DNA of 64,000 nt, taken from the NCBI GenBank assembly GCA_964035795.1, contig OZ038321.1, positions 1,322,030-1,386,029 on the forward strand, read 5' to 3'. This DNA comes from Pterobdella sp. o SKG-2022. Taxonomy: Eukaryota > Annelida > Clitellata > Hirudinida > Piscicolidae. Below the pieces are notes generated by a model. It saw nothing but the letters and a program-made list of their open reading frames with translations, was not told the origin of the DNA and searched no databases. A program made the position numbers and the translations under genes. Below are positions 44,674 to 59,854 of the stretch, piece by piece (position 1 is the first letter of the stretch; each line of letters starts with the position of its first letter).

Positions 44674-47600
44674 GTTATTATTATTGTGATGATTCTAAGC
44701 CACGAAGTAAACAAAACTTAGTAAGGCGTAGACCTACATTGCCAAGAGATGAATGTGTTTGAATCTGTTGCGAGATAACGTGCATAATAATAATAATAAT
44801 AATAATAACAATAATAATAATAATAATAAAAAATATAATAAAAAACTATAATATCAATAAAAATAATATAAATAAAAATTTAAAAAAAAAATTAAATGAA
44901 AAAAAAACATAATGAGTTTAGAAACTGGAATAAAAAGTCGTGCTGATAACAATAATAAAACAATAGAATTATTGGGAATTATTTTAAAATAAATTTTAAA
45001 AAATTGTATAAAAACAAAAAGATTGATGAAAAACAATAGTGGAAACAATGGAGAAGGATGTAATTATTGTTTTTGTAATGGGATATGAACTTTTGTTTTT
45101 TTTTGAGAATTTGCGTTCGTTAATGTGTTATATGTTAAAAGAATACTAGTTTATTTTGAATGAAAAATAAACAATATAAACAATATAAAAAATATAAACA
45201 ATATAAACAATATAAACAATATAAAAAAATAAAAATAATAAAAAAAATATTATGAAAAGATTATAGTTAATGAATTAAATAGTGAAAATAACCTAATGAG
45301 TTGATATTATATTTTAGGAAATGTTAATTAACTTATAACGATAAAACAAAAAAAAATCAATAAATTAACAAAAACTAGAAAGATTCAACATAAAAAAAAA
45401 TAAATAAACACTAGCAAAAACAACTAATAAACTAGAAAAAATATAAATAATAAGCAATAAAAATAATAAACAATAACAATAATAAACAACAAAAATAAAA
45501 AAATAAAATAAAAAAATTAAAAGTTAATCTAAACATCCACAGTCTTAAAATGGAATTAGTTCAGAAAGTTGTAAATATTTTCAAAATGGCAGAAATTTTC
45601 AGAATTCTTCTGATAAGAATTGTATCTTTTGAAACTTTATAAGTGGGAGAAATTTCTAAAAGTTTTATCGCTGGTTAATTGGTTTTCAAATGCAATTTTA
45701 TAAAATAAATGCAATATAAAATAAAATAAAAAGAATAATAAGAAAAATACATGATACAATCTGTTTCAATATAAAACAATGACATATTATACAGGGTAAT
45801 ACAATACAATACCATTCAATAGAATAAAATACAATACAATGATACTATAAAAGACCAAGTTTTATTTTTATTCAAAATAAATTCAGAAAATAATTTTAAT
45901 AATTTTTGAAAAAAAATTAATAAATTCAAAAACGTTCATTGCAATTGAATTTTTCAAGCAAAAAAAAAACTAAATTCCTTCTTTTGAATTTCTGACGCCA
46001 TCCGAACTAAATGCAACATGAAGGATTAGTTAATATTTCTGTTTTTTCTTTATTAGTTTTCCTATTATTATTTATATTTTTCCATTTCCCAAACATAAAT
46101 GTTTTTTGAATAAAAACACAATACTTTTTTTTTATTTGACGAAAATATTTTTATTTTTCAGTTCAATTCACTTTTAAATATTCATTTCTAATCTCGATTT
46201 CATTTTCAAAATTCAACTTTATATTTTTATTGCGTAATTCTATTTTATATTTTTTCTGCATTTATTTTAAGTAATTTATTGCCATTTTGTTGTTTTGTGC
46301 ATTTCAAATTACAAAAAAAACAAATTGGAATCAAATGATGGAATCTTTTTGAAATTTTGGAAAAAATTTATTTTCTAAAAACTATTTTCATGTTTCAAAA
46401 AATTAAAAAAATCAAATATTAAAACAAAAAATGACATTTTGATTCTTCGATTCAAACATAAATATTCAAATGAAAACACTTTTAAGAGTTTATTTCATTC
46501 CACGAAGCTTTTCGTGAAAAAAAACTGAAGTCATCAAAAACTTTATTTTTTTACTGAATTTAGAACAAAAATTATTCCAAAAGACTCATCACAAAAGTTT
46601 TTTATTTGAGAAAAAGAATAATACAAATGGAGAAATACACATTTTTTGAGTTTTTCTTTGATGAATTTTTATTTGATACGCACTAGAAATTATTACCGGG
46701 TCACTAATTTAATTAGGTTTTTTTATGTTGTTTTTTTGATAGTTTTGAGCTGTTAAAATATAATTTGTTTTTTTTATGTTAACACGTTTTGTTTTTGTTT
46801 TATTTTTGTTTCTTAGTTTGTGTCTTTTTTTGTTTTCATCTATTTTATATGATTTTTTTACTATGTGAATCAAAGTTCTCAGATTTTCCGTGTTCATTTT
46901 TTTTATTTTCACGCTGTAAGCTTTTGTAACTATTTGAACAAAAATAAATTTTATAACAATGTTTATTAGAGAAAAAATTTGAAATCTTTTGAACAATTTT
47001 TTTTTATTTTTTGGCAATTTATTTCATTATTTCATGGTACAAGATAGCATTAATCCTAAATAAAATAACATAACATCCTCATACTGACATTTTTATTTTA
47101 TAGTTACTGTGTGTTTTTAATCATTGGATGATATTTACATGTTAATATTATTCGATTCTATATATTCTATGTTGAGGTTTTTTTTTAAAAACATGACCGA
47201 AAAAAAAAATGATTTTATTAATAAATAAATAAATATTAACAAAAAAAATAATAATAAAAGTATATTAATTAGCATAAAGCTTACATTTTGAAAGATTTTC
47301 TTCATTTGAAACCCAATCTGATATTCTTTTTTTTAAGTTACTGTTCCACCAACAATCTCTCTTTCAGTAACAACCCTATTCACCAAAACAAACCGATCCA
47401 CCAGAAAAACTCATTTGACCAAAAAAATATTTCACTGTTTATATTATATATTATATTTTATATTTTTGCTTTTTTGATTTATGTATTTTAACTAAAATAC
47501 TACTATATACTCAGCGCCTTTTAGTCTCATAAGCTAAAATAAATTTTCAAGAAAAAGATTTTCTTCAAACATTCATTAACAAAATTTTTTGTTTTTTTTT

Positions 47601-47970
47601 AAATTTTCAATTTATATTTAATAAAAAAAAATTAAAGAAAAATATTTTATTTAATATGCTATAAATTTTTTTCTTTAACTTTTTTGCTTTGACGCCATTT
47701 CTTCATGTAGAGCCACTCTTTTCTCTGAATTGAGAAAAAATTGCACAACTTTTTGAACAAACAGGCGTTTTTCATACTCTATTTTTGCCTCAGTCAGCCA
47801 TTTTATATAATTTTTTGAAACAATACTATCTGGGTTGGTTTGTAAGGAACAAAAAAAATGAAAAATATGAAAAATCTACCACACAACATCTGCTCACCCC
47901 AACGCCCTCAACACCAGAAAAATATAAGAAATAATACTGCCCCAACCAACTCCAACACCAAAAACACACA
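43346..47970. other. Long gene-poor AT-rich stretch
   Basis: It holds many short AAT/ATT runs: 43880-44060 AAT-rich, 44620-44690 a pure (ATT)n, 44790-44830 (AAT)n, 45160-45230 tandem AACAATATAA. There is also a MITE half-copy at 46455-46520 and A/T-rich homopolymers. The open frames here are Lys/Asn/Ile/Phe-rich and unsupported. Confidence 0.6.
46455..46520 (+). mobile_element. MITE half-copy
   Basis: CATTCCACGAAGCTTTTCGT with the 5' flank AAACATAAATATTCAAATGA, matching the copy at 10175-10262 including flank. Confidence 0.7.
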
Positions 47971-47972
47971 AG

Positions 47973-48099
47973 TTTGACCAACACCCCAACCAACCCTTAC
48001 ATCCTTAAAAGCCTTCTACAAGGGAATCTAACGCTTATGAGAACCATTCTCAGGCGCTTTGAGTTACCAAAAGCAACAACCCCAACACCCAAAACAAAG
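47973..48099 (+). CDS. Candidate internal exon (unidentified)
   Basis: Acceptor-like AAAAACACACAAG precedes and a strong donor AAG|GTATGT follows. The frame reads NPYILKSLLQGNLTLMRTIL, then RRFELPKATTPTPKTK, with balanced composition unlike the neighbouring AT-rich DNA. If it is not spliced, the frame continues 24 codons to TGA at about 48171. No family recognised and no partner exon found. Confidence 0.35.
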
Positions 48100-48171
48100 G
48101 TATGTATGAATCCTCGCCAACCAACCCCGTCTGAACATAATGATTATCAACATCAGCTTAATATTAATTGA

Positions 48172-49090
48172 AGGTTAAATTCTTTAGCTTCGCACTCATG
48201 TAATCAGTAATTACATCTAATTAGATTACGTCATCGCAAGAGATGTTGTTTATAGGAGTGATTTATTATTTTTTTTTTTAATTTTTTAATTAATTTTTTT
48301 TATTAATCTTTATTCATTTTTCTAAATTTATATAGCGCAATTTACATAAAAATTGAACATGCATCAATTAAATTTTATCTGAATAATTGTTTTATTTATT
48401 CATATTTATCATTTTATTTATTTCCTATTTTTTTTATATATTTCTTATACTGCGTTATGTTATTTTATGTTACATATTTTTTCCGATTCACTTTTCGTTA
48501 TCATATTTTATATGTTTTTTTTGGTTCATGTTTTGTTATATTCCCTCATTTTATGTTACAAACTATATTTTTAAAAAAGTATCGATTTAACGGTGAAAAT
48601 AATTTTTTTATGATAAGTTCACTTTTAGTTTTGAAATTTGATATCTTCGTCTTTTTATTGTTAGAACTGCCAAAAGTAATGTCATGAAAAAAATGTCACA
48701 TATTTTCTCAACACGGCTGTATTTATATATTAAATTTTTTGTTTAAAATGAAAAAAAAAATTATAATAATAAACTGAAATATATATAGTTTATATTCAAA
48801 AATATTTTTTTTTTATTCTTAAAGAAATATTTATATATATAGATTTATATAGCTTTTTACTTTTAACACATAGTAATAAATTGATAATAAGAATAACAAG
48901 AATAATAGCAATAATAAAAAATTTGAGATATTTAATTAATATAAAAAAATGCATTAGTCGTACATACTAATAACATGTAGCAAACCCATCAGTAGCAATA
49001 GTTAATAGTAATAATGGCACTTCAGAATTTGATTCTGAATAAATAAGGACTCACTCAACAATGCAAATATTACAGGCTCTATTTGAATTT
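48172..49090. other. AT-rich gene-free stretch before the TAG array
   Basis: Mostly T- or A-rich with short AAT runs. No gene is supported. Confidence 0.6.
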
Positions 49091-49091
49091 G

Positions 49092-50357
<1,266 letters not shown>

Positions 50358-52620
50358 TTTACACTCAAACACCATATATACACACCAATATTTGCATACA
50401 TCTTCATCTCATACAAATAGCATTTAAAATGACACAAGATCTATCGCGCAAGGATAAATATTACAATAAGCACGTTCATATTCCAGGCAATCTATATATT
50501 TGAAAACGAGGATATTTCTCAATGTATATGAATAACATCTAAATTTTCTGTAATATTTAGGAAATTTACATATTGACGGGTTTCCAATGTATATATTTAT
50601 ATATATCTATCGACTATTATATATATATTGGCTGTTACATATATGTAAATTGACTTATTGTAAAAGTGTTTATATATATATATATATATATATATTCGTA
50701 ACCGTTGGATACAATACTGGGCTATATATAGATATATATGAAGATATAATTATTTACATAGACAGTATTTATAGTTTTATACGAATGAATTAAGAAAAAA
50801 AATATATAATAGTAATTAAAAAATATGAAATAGAACACATTTAATATACACAAAATGAATGTATGTGTATGAGTTTTATTATTTATGTGTGAATGCATGT
50901 GAGTTTCATGAAGTACTTGTGAATCTAAGTCTCAGTTCTAATCACTTTGGTCTCAATATATATGTAACGTTGAAGAGGAAATTTTTTGTTTCAAACTGGT
51001 GTGGTTTGAAGATTTGTTTTCAATTATAGTTTTTTATTTATTTGTAGTTGAAATAATTTTTTGGAGAATTTTTTGAATAATAATTTTATTTTGATAAAAT
51101 ATAGTTTAAAAATCTGATATTTATTTTGTATTATGGTTGAGAAAAACATTTGAAAATAGTTAAAACTACTAAAAAAATTAATATACTGTGATGGAATTAT
51201 TGAAGAATAATAAACTTTAGCATTTCTACCTTTTTTGTTGACGTTTTTTTGAACAAAGCAAGTCTTAAAGCTACCTGTGAGTTTACTTTTGAATATAAAA
51301 TGCATTAATGTTATAGGGGTTTTTAAGCCTGGATGAATCATTTATGATAATAGAACTGTTTTTTTAGTTTGTTAAAATGTCAGTTTTTGGTGGCTTGAAG
51401 TCACATTACCAAGAGATCAAATTAAATCAAATACAATAGCCAATATCATCGCAAAAAACTCTCTTTAAATAAGTCAATTTTCACAGTTTTTTTTATATGT
51501 AATTTAAATATTTTTTTATATATGTATATTAAAAATCTGAAAATAAAATCAACAAAATAGATAAAAACAAAAAAAAATGAAAGATTAATAAAAATAATAA
51601 AAAATAAAAAAATATGAGATATAAAAAACAAAAAAATAATTAAAAAAAAACAAAAACAAATAATAAAAATTTGGAAAAAAAGGGAATAAATGTACACTAA
51701 CGTGAATGATATTAACGATCTACAAAAACACAGCACTAGTAATATCTCAAACTTAATTATATTAATGTGGGGGTACATCACGTGACGATGTTTTTGAATA
51801 TATTTTTAGGAAAAAAATTCAGTATTTATCTAATTACAATTGTATAAAAACTCATTCATTTTTTTCTTCATGGTTTTGAATTGAACTGAAAGTGAACTTA
51901 GATAAATATTTGAAAAAAATCAATTAAATTGAAATTTTGAGTTAAAAGAGAGGAATTATAATTATTTTTGCATTTATTTATAATTGAAAAATACTTGAAA
52001 AAAAAAATAAATATTGAGTTTTTTCATTCATAATAAAAATATTGTTTTAAATCCAGATGCATTTAATTTTCTTTAGAGCTTAAAATAGCAACAAAATCAT
52101 AAAAATAATAAAAAATAAGCAAAAAAATACAAAAAAAATAAAAAAATAAACAAAAATTTTATAAAAACAATAAAAATAAAAAAAAAAGAAAAATAACAAA
52201 AATAAATCAAGAAATAAAAACAAGAATAAGAAAAAAAACAAAAATAACGGCATAATAAAAATAAATTCTAATTAAAAATTGTGAATAACAACTACAATCA
52301 AATGATAAAAATTTGTAAAAGTATAACCAAGAATCCAAAATACTAACAGTAATAAAAATAATAATAAAAATAATAACAAAAATAATAAAAAAAAAAACAA
52401 TAAAAACGTAAACAGCATAAAATAACAAATTGAATAACAAACAAATTGTTGGTAGAAATAATGAAACAAAACAAAAAAAATAGAAAAGTATTAATTTATT
52501 ATTTCTTTTTTTTTATTCTCGTATTGAAATTAATTTCCATTTAATCATTTCTAGATATTTTTACCATTTTTATTTTATATAATTTTATTGTTCATTCTGT
52601 TATGATTTTTCAATATTTTT
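50358..52620. other. TA-rich and A-rich gene-free stretch
   Basis: TA-rich tract at 50580-50780 including (TA)n at ~50671-50695, A-rich and AAAAT-rich runs at 51540-51680 and 52080-52250. A CACATTACCAAGAG near 51403 resembles the MITE centre. No gene. Confidence 0.6.
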
Positions 52621-52625
52621 ATTTC

Positions 52626-52703
<78 letters not shown>
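52626..52703. repeat. (ATT)n microsatellite
   Basis: About 75 bases of pure ATT. Confidence 0.95.
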
Positions 52704-52704
<1 letters not shown>

Positions 52705-53091
52705 TTTTTTTTTTTCAATAAAACATAAGACATTTGTTGAAAATTTAGGTTTCTAAGGTTATAAGAGAACTGATGGTATTAAAATAAACACTGAAAACAA
52801 TAATAATAACAATAATAATAATAACAATAATATTTTGATAATTGTTAATATGATAAAAACAAAAGCAATAATGAAATGAAACAAAAAAAACCAAGAATTA
52901 TAAATAAATGGCGAAAGCTATTTTAATAAAATTTTTAAATGAAACTCGTTTATTTATCTATTAACGTTATTTTTATCATTATCATTTCATTATTCTTCTT
53001 TTATCAAGCAAAATAGGATTTAATAGCAAAAAAACGTAAAATGGCATTTTTGACGTTGTTTGCCTTTCACAAACATTTTGCTGAGGTTGTT

Positions 53092-53127
<36 letters not shown>

Positions 53128-53197
53128 CATCATCATCATAATAATAATCATAATAATAATAATAATAATCATAATCATAATAATAATAATAATAATC

Positions 53198-53252
<55 letters not shown>
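53092..53252. repeat. (AAT)n to (ATT)n inverted microsatellite
   Basis: An AAT array with CAT interruptions (53095-53215) switches directly to (ATT)n (53216-53250), so the last ~35 bases on each side of 53217 form a perfect palindrome. Confidence 0.9.
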
Positions 53253-53254
<2 letters not shown>

Positions 53255-54265
53255 GAATTCCATTAAAACGTGTTTTGAATAAAGCATCCCAATTTAGATT
53301 CTATAAAACCAAAAATACTCGATTACGCATTCCAAACGTCGTGTTTTTATGTTTTATCATTTTATTTTATTTTATTTTTTTTTTTTTGTTCTTCTGTTAT
53401 TTAACATTATTTTCTGTATTATTCATTCATCAATTATTTTTATTACTGTTTTCCAAAAAGCGTGATTATGGTTTTACTAGTCGATATTTTTCCATTCAAA
53501 TTTTCTCATCATTTAATTATTTATTATTTTCTCAAAAAGTTTTCTTCGCGCTCACAAGCCCATCTAGGTCATTGCGTAACCAATTAAATGGAACTAAACT
53601 GAACCTACTCGGAATCCACGGTTAAAGCATTTGGAGCAAATATTATTTTAGTGTATGTATATTAATATATTTTTATAATAAATATATATTTGTTTTTTTG
53701 GTTAAAGTGGCGCCCATATTCATATAAAAACTCTCTGCCATCACTCTATCTCAAAAATCTACAAAAACTGAGATTTCTAGTGAAAGTTGTGAAAAACCTC
53801 AAAAAAAATTTTTCTGTTTTGTTTCATTTTTTTGTTTTTCCCCATTGGTATAATTCTTTTTTGTGGAAACTTTTTTATTAGTTTATTTATCAAATTCCAT
53901 GATTTGAAGCCCAGAAGTAAGGTTAGATTAATTTCATAAAACCCAAAGTTGTTACCAACTCGCCCACAAGCGTAATAATAAGAGAGATGTTTAGAAATAT
54001 GAGAGCAGATTTGAAGTTGACTTTGTTGAACTGACTCATATCCTGTTTTATAATTTATTTTTTTTATTTTTTTTTTATTTTTATTTATTTATTTTTTTTA
54101 TTAATTATATTTTATTGTTGATATTTATTTTCTTATCTTTTCTAAAATGTTATTTTTCAATTATTCTAATTATTTTTTTTATTGTTTCATGTATTTGCAT
54201 TTTTGTTGCACATGAGAAGAATGAAAGGAAACAATGAAAAACAAGTCTCATTGCTTATTATGGTA
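53253..54265. other. AT-rich gene-free stretch
   Basis: T-rich DNA. The 116-codon frame at 53275-53625 is Phe/Leu-rich with no family signal. Confidence 0.5.
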
Positions 54266-54269
54266 ATGA

Positions 54270-54810
54270 TTCGTCACGAAAAACATCAAATAAGAGGAAT
54301 TTTTAATACATTAATTGAGAATCGGAAGCTATAATTTTCGATAAGTTTAGCCTTATCATAAAACGTTAGCGAAAAAAAATATATGGTTATATAGTGATTC
54401 AAAGACTATAATTAAGAATTAGTTAATTATTCATAAAAACAGAAGTTATTTTAATTCCAATGCTATTATTTCAAATAATTAATTGTTCAAAAGTACTTCA
54501 AAGAAAAATAATTTTCTAAACGATGTCACTTTTTATCAAGAGAAATTAATCTCTATTGAAGTACTTTTTGGGGAGGATATTGAAGGGAAAGCATCGTTTC
54601 AGAAAAATTATTCTGTTTTTAATAGACGCGTATTTGATTTTCAGACTTTTGAATGTAGTAATGTTTGTGGATACCCTCCTCATAATGAGTATTGATGTAA
54701 CTTTTCAGACATCGTATGTATTTTTCTTCAATATTTTTTGACGAAAAACATTAAATATAAGGAATTTTCAATACATTGCTTCAGAAGACTGTGAGAAAAA
54801 AATACATCAG
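54270..54810. repeat. Diverged direct repeat pair sharing CGAAAAACAT..AATACATT
   Basis: Block 54276-54366 (CACGAAAAACATCAAATAAG to ATAATTTTCGATAAGTTTAG) is partly repeated at 54738-54805. The ATTTTCGATAAGT(T/A)TAGCC motif with TTATCATAAAAC recurs at 56085-56113 and, reversed, near 56783-56810. It is a small dispersed family. Confidence 0.6.
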
Positions 54811-55284
54811 AGCCTTGCTAAGTTCTTTTTTTCATTCACCATAAAACAACAATTAAATTTTTGAGTAAAAACAAAACTCAATGGTGATTGTAAAATGTAA
54901 ATAATTATGCTAAAATAAACGCTTAATGGTTTAAATGGATTAATAAAGAAAGGAAAAAGAAAATAAAAATCAACCAAATTATTTGAAAACGAAAAAATCA
55001 AGAACTTAATTTTTTTATATTTATTAATCAAAAAAATAATAAAAAAAAAGAATAATAAAAATTTAGAAAAAAAATAAAATAAAATAATTGAATAAAGAAA
55101 TGCGAATGATCTATTGAAACAGATGAGACGTGGAAAACGATAATTAGTGTTGCGGTGATGATGGAGGAATAGTGGAAATATGAGCAAAAAAAATTGAGTT
55201 AAAAATGATACTAAAAATTTAGTTCAAATACCCACCATGTAGTAATAGCAGTGGTAGTATTACTACAGTACTTTTAGTTTAGTT

Positions 55285-55345
55285 AGTTGAGTATTACTCG
55301 CCTCATCTAAAGTTACCGGATTCGATTCTGTGTTGGGCCAACAAA
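55285..55345 (+). mobile_element. SINE head fragment
   Basis: ATCTAAAGTTACCGGATTCG and GTTGGGCCAACAA match the tRNA-like head of the SINE at 8741 (ATCTAAAGTTACCGGGTTCG). The body and tail are absent here. Confidence 0.65.
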
Positions 55346-56119
55346 TAGAAGTAATAAAAGGGCTTATGAATAATTGTCTTGATTATAACAGTGATTATAA
55401 AAACAATAATAAGAACAAAAATAAAAATAAAAATAAAAATATATATATATATATATATATGAAATTTTTTTTCAAATTTCAAGTGAATGTTGTTCCTATC
55501 CTTGAAAGAATTTTTTTCTCAAAAAAATAAATATGGAATCAATATAAATAGTATAAAATAAATAAATATGATTTAGTTCATGGCGAATTGGCGTAACGTA
55601 ATGTAAATGAATATATCCTAACGCTTCTATTATTACATAGTAACCTAACCCAAGAATTTCGCAGCTATTCAAATTAATTTACATAATATTCCAAAAGCAT
55701 AATTTGACGCAGTCCTATTTGAAACAACAGTAATTAGTTAATTAATTGAAGAAAACAAGCCATATTGCTTTATGTAGCACGATCGTTGCTGCAGTGAGAA
55801 TTATGGTACTGATAGCTATATGAATTTCTAAACATGGAGAAAAATATGTTTTTGAAGACATTTTTTTTCGCTTCCAGTTTATTCGATGCAGTGGTTCGAA
55901 AACCCTGAGTTAATTGGAAAGAATAGAAAAAAAAATTGATAAAAACGCAATGGTTAACAAGTTATATTGTCTTTTGATTTAATTCAACTAAAAAAACTGC
56001 GAGTCATTAAAAACGGTAAAATTTGAATATTAAACTTTGGAAACATCAATTGAGGATTAATTTATTTAAAAGAAAAACTATAATTTTCGATAAGTATAGC
56101 CTTATCATAAAACATCTGA
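55346..56119. other. AT-rich gene-free stretch
   Basis: (AAAAT)n at 55410-55440 and (TA)n at 55439-55460; otherwise nothing recognised. Confidence 0.6.
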
Positions 56120-56190
56120 ATATTGCCAAGTTCAACTTACGAAAAGCTTCGTGTTATTATTCAGTTAATATCATTGTTTGATTCAAATCG
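56120..56190 (-). mobile_element. MITE half-copy (reverse orientation)
   Basis: ATTGCCAAGTTCAACTTACG followed by AAAAGCTTCGTG and ATTCAGTTAATA is the reverse complement of the copy at 28868-28930, including TTTGATTCAAA at the edge. Confidence 0.75.
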
Positions 56191-57218
56191 TTTAAAAATA
56201 TAGATATAAATGCATAACTTGTGAATTATAATATATTCTATAATATATACATAATCTTTGTCCACGTATGATGGATAAAAATAGAACAAAAATGACGTCA
56301 TCGTATGACGTTACAACAAGAACGGGGTCTGTGTTGTTTGTGAATTGTAGACTGTTGCTTAGACACGTGGGAGGATGAGGAAAAATTAAAAAAAATATTT
56401 ATTCTCACTTTTTTGTTAGCATTTCATGATTATTGTTATTCTTATTTTTGGTATTATTATTATTATTCTTATTCTTAGTATTATTACTATTTTTAATGTT
56501 GTTATTTTTAATATTGTTTTCATTATTTCTATTCTCAGTGTTATTAATGTTATTATGGTTATCACTATTATTATTATTTTTATTATTTTTTTTTATTATT
56601 GTTGTTATCATTATTAATGATTTTTATGCTATAAGGTTTTTACTATTCTCCATGACAACCTATTTTTTTTTATTTTATATTTTTTTATTCCATATTAATA
56701 AAAAAAAACGAAAAAAAAAATAAAACTAAAAAAATTATATTTCATTTAATTATTAATATGCACACACAAAAAAAATGCTTATAATTAAGCTAAACTTATC
56801 GAAAACTATGGTTTTTTTGCTCAGTGAATAAACTGAAATCCTTCCATAAATCGACGTAAGAAATTGTTAGATCTTGTAACTCTCTGGGTTACATCACTAT
56901 AATAAACCTCGTGGATTATTATTATTTATCCATAATTTTTTTTGCATGCAGGTTCTTATTTTTTTTGTTTTTTTATATATTATTACTAATACAATAATTT
57001 CTTGTTTGTTAGGGGAATTATTAAACTTTTTCTCTGTACTACGAATACTCATGTGTTTTTGTGGGAAAGTTATGTATTTCAGTCAACAGAACATTTTTCT
57101 GTCATATTTTTTGAAAACGTCATCCTGTCAAACTTGACTGAAAGAAACACATCAGTGAGGGATTTTTGTGTATTAAATAGATAATATTAAATAATGAAAA
57201 AGAATAAAAATAAATGAA
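56191..57218. other. AT-rich stretch with (ATT)n
   Basis: Interrupted ATT/CTT triplets at 56430-56620. No gene. Confidence 0.6.
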
Positions 57219-57461
<243 letters not shown>

Positions 57462-57969
57462 GATTAGAATTTCAATAATGAAAAAGCATAATAACAATGA
57501 GTTGAAATAATAAAAATAATAAAGAATTTTGAAAATTAAATAAAATAGTAGCAATAATAAAAGTAATAATAACAATAATAATAACAATAATAATGATGAT
57601 AAGAACAACAATAAAAATAAACAAAAATTAAAAAAAAAAATCCAAAGTGAAAAAAAAATTTCAATCTTATCAGATTAAATTTTTTGATTTTGAAGTTCAA
57701 AATGTCAATTATTTTTCAAAAAATCTTTCAAAAAAATGCGCTTTACAATTTTATTTATAATCTTTTCTTCAATATATATCTATAAATAGCAATAAATAAA
57801 AATAAAACATATATATATATAAATAATTTTCGTATCAGATAAAAAAATGAATTAAATTGAAATATATATAAATATATATATAATAAATATAAATAGAAAT
57901 AATGATAGCTGACGATGGAGAACGTTTAGAATGCTATCAATTGTTATCAGCATATAAAAATCTTGATGA

Positions 57970-58075
57970 TGATACTATGATACTATGCTACTATGATACT
58001 ATGATACTCTGATATTATGATACTATGATACTATGATACTATGATACTATGATACTATGATACTATGATACTATG
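57970..58075. repeat. (GATACTAT)n octanucleotide tandem repeat
   Basis: About 13 units of GATACTAT, the 3' half nearly perfect and the 5' half with variants (GCTACTAT, GATACTCT, GATATTAT). Confidence 0.9.
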
Positions 58076-58102
58076 GGAAGCAAAACGTTTTGTGATAAAA
58101 GA

Positions 58103-58290
58103 ATAACTACCGTCATCACCATCATCACCATCATCATCATAATCATCATCTTCATCATTATCATCTTCATCATCATTATCATCATTCTCATCATCACCAT
58201 CATCATCATCTTCATCATCATCATCATCATTATCATCATTCTCATCATCACCATCATCACCATCATCATCTTCTTCATCATCATCATCAC
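58103..58290. repeat. (ATC)n microsatellite at the LINE 5' junction
   Basis: ATC/ATT/TTC triplets abut the first recognisable LINE codons, giving Asp-rich and Met-rich artefact frames. Confidence 0.9.
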
Positions 58291-59181
58291 CGGAAAAAGT
58301 GGTGGTGGAATTGTCGTTACCACTGGCCACCCTAGCGACCCTCAAGTTCTCCGCTATTTTGCCATTCCCACTGGCAAATGGTGTTCCTCTTACCAGGCGT
58401 AAATAAAGGCGGTGGTTAAAGCACTTCAAGTAATCCAGGCGGAAGTGCACGTTCAGAAAGCCCGAATTGTCAGCGATAGCCAATCTGTCTTACTTCACAT
58501 TCAGGCAACGCACCCATCCCAAGCGTGCAACGACAGGGACGAACACACCGTCCTTAAAACACTTTCAATGCTGACGGCATGGAGCTGCCAGGTGACCTTT
58601 ACGTGGTGCCCGGGTCACTGTGGCATCACTGGCAACGAGCTAGCAAATGCTCAAGCGAAGAAGGGGGCTGACGCTGACCAAACGGACGTTGACTATCACT
58701 ACACCACAGCCAAAGCGATGAGACACAGAGCAACGAGGGGTGGGCCGGCGTCGCATAAACTCACTCAGAGGATCTATGGTGATAAAGAATCGAAGGTCAA
58801 TGAAAAAAAGAAGGCCAACTGGGAAGAAGAGATCAGGTGACTTTAGGCCGCCTTCGATCTGGTCACCATCTGAAACTCAAATATCGTTTGGCAAAAATCA
58901 ACAGAGCAGTTGATACCATCTGTCGGAAATGTGGCCTAGGTGATGAGACCGCTGAGCATGCCATCTACAAATGTCCTTGTATACATCGGCCATCTGCTAA
59001 ACCCCCTCATCCCGACACAATGGCATTAATCCCTAAACTGACTCTGATGATATGGGATAAGTGGAAATCGATGTCAGACCTCTCAAACATTTCACAACCC
59101 CAACCCCTACTACATTAACTCACTAACTCGCTTTCACTCATCGCTCAACAACAGCAACAACAATCATCATCATCATCATCG
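58291..59181 (+). pseudogene. Non-LTR retrotransposon 3' end: RNase H domain and zinc knuckle
   Basis: This is a GC-rich island in AT-rich DNA. The frame from ~58291 reads SGGGIVVTT to KWCSSYQA, is cut by TAA (58400-58402), and continues KAVVKALQVIQAE, KARIVSDSQSVLLHIQ and FTWCPGHCGITGNELANAQA, the RNase H signature of Jockey/I-type LINEs. The expected catalytic Glu after YQA is the TAA, and the last catalytic Asp (GNExAD) is Asn, so the domain is dead. A one-base frame change at ~58838 leads to TLGRLRSGHHLKLKYRLAKI and CRKCGLGDETAEHAIYKCP, the C-x2-C-x8-H-x4-C knuckle at the C-terminus. The frame ends at TAA ~59116-59118, and a short 3' UTR ends in (ATC)n (59162-59181). It is a 5'-truncated copy; (ATC)n flanks both sides. 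Confidence 0.85.
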
Positions 59182-59261
59182 TCGTCTTCATCTTATTTTG
59201 ATGAGTCATTGATGACTCACATGTCCTCACAGTGATCCACTGTGTGCGTGCGTGTTTTTTC

Positions 59262-59300
59262 TGGGTGTGTGTGTGTGTGTGTGTGTATGTGTGTTTTTGT
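59262..59300. repeat. (TG)n-rich tract
   Basis: GTGTGTGTGT run followed by a long degenerate TG/TTTG-rich stretch to ~59510. Cys/Val-rich frames over it are artefacts. Confidence 0.85.
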
Positions 59301-59719
59301 ACGTTTATTTTCGTGGGTTTTTTTGTACTGTTTTCTTTTGAATGTATGTATGTTTATTTTCTGTTTGTTTGTGTGTTTGTTTTATTGTGTGTGTTTGTGT
59401 GTTTATTTCTTGAATGTATATGAGTGTAAGTATACGTTTTGTGTGTGTGCATGTGTGTGTCGCGAATGTGTGTTTCCTAGAATATCTGTTTTGAGTGTTT
59501 CTCAGAATGTGTGTGAAGAATATTTTTATAGGTTTTTCTAGATTCCTTTGACTTTCTCATGTGTTAAATAATGTTATATTTATCTGCGGATATATATATA
59601 TATATATATTTTTATTTCTATTTTATTTTTTCTATTATTATTTTTTAAATTATTAATTGAGTTTTTTCTTTTTTAAATTACATAATTTGAAATATTATTT
59701 CGTTTTTAATCTTTCCACC

Positions 59720-59800
59720 TAATTGGTGCTGATGTCACATCCCTGAAGCGCCCAATCAAACATATATAAGTGCAACCACATTAAAGCTATGTCTTCCTAA
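59720..59800 (+). promoter_or_regulatory. Possible core promoter: CCAAT box and TATA box
   Basis: CCAATC at 59752-59757 and TATATAAG at 59763-59770 lie in a GC-richer patch (TCCCTGAAGCGCCCAATC). The spacing between them is shorter than usual and no downstream ORF is known. It is interesting mainly because the HSE-like array begins ~90 bases downstream. Confidence 0.25.
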
Positions 59801-59854
59801 AAAATTAACCATAGAAACCTCTCAGAAATTTTAAAAATAACTAATGCTGTTTAA

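Noticed and set aside
58055..58483. Acidic Asp-rich minus-strand protein
   Set aside because: Antisense reading of the (ATC)n tract joined to the antisense of a LINE RNase H domain.
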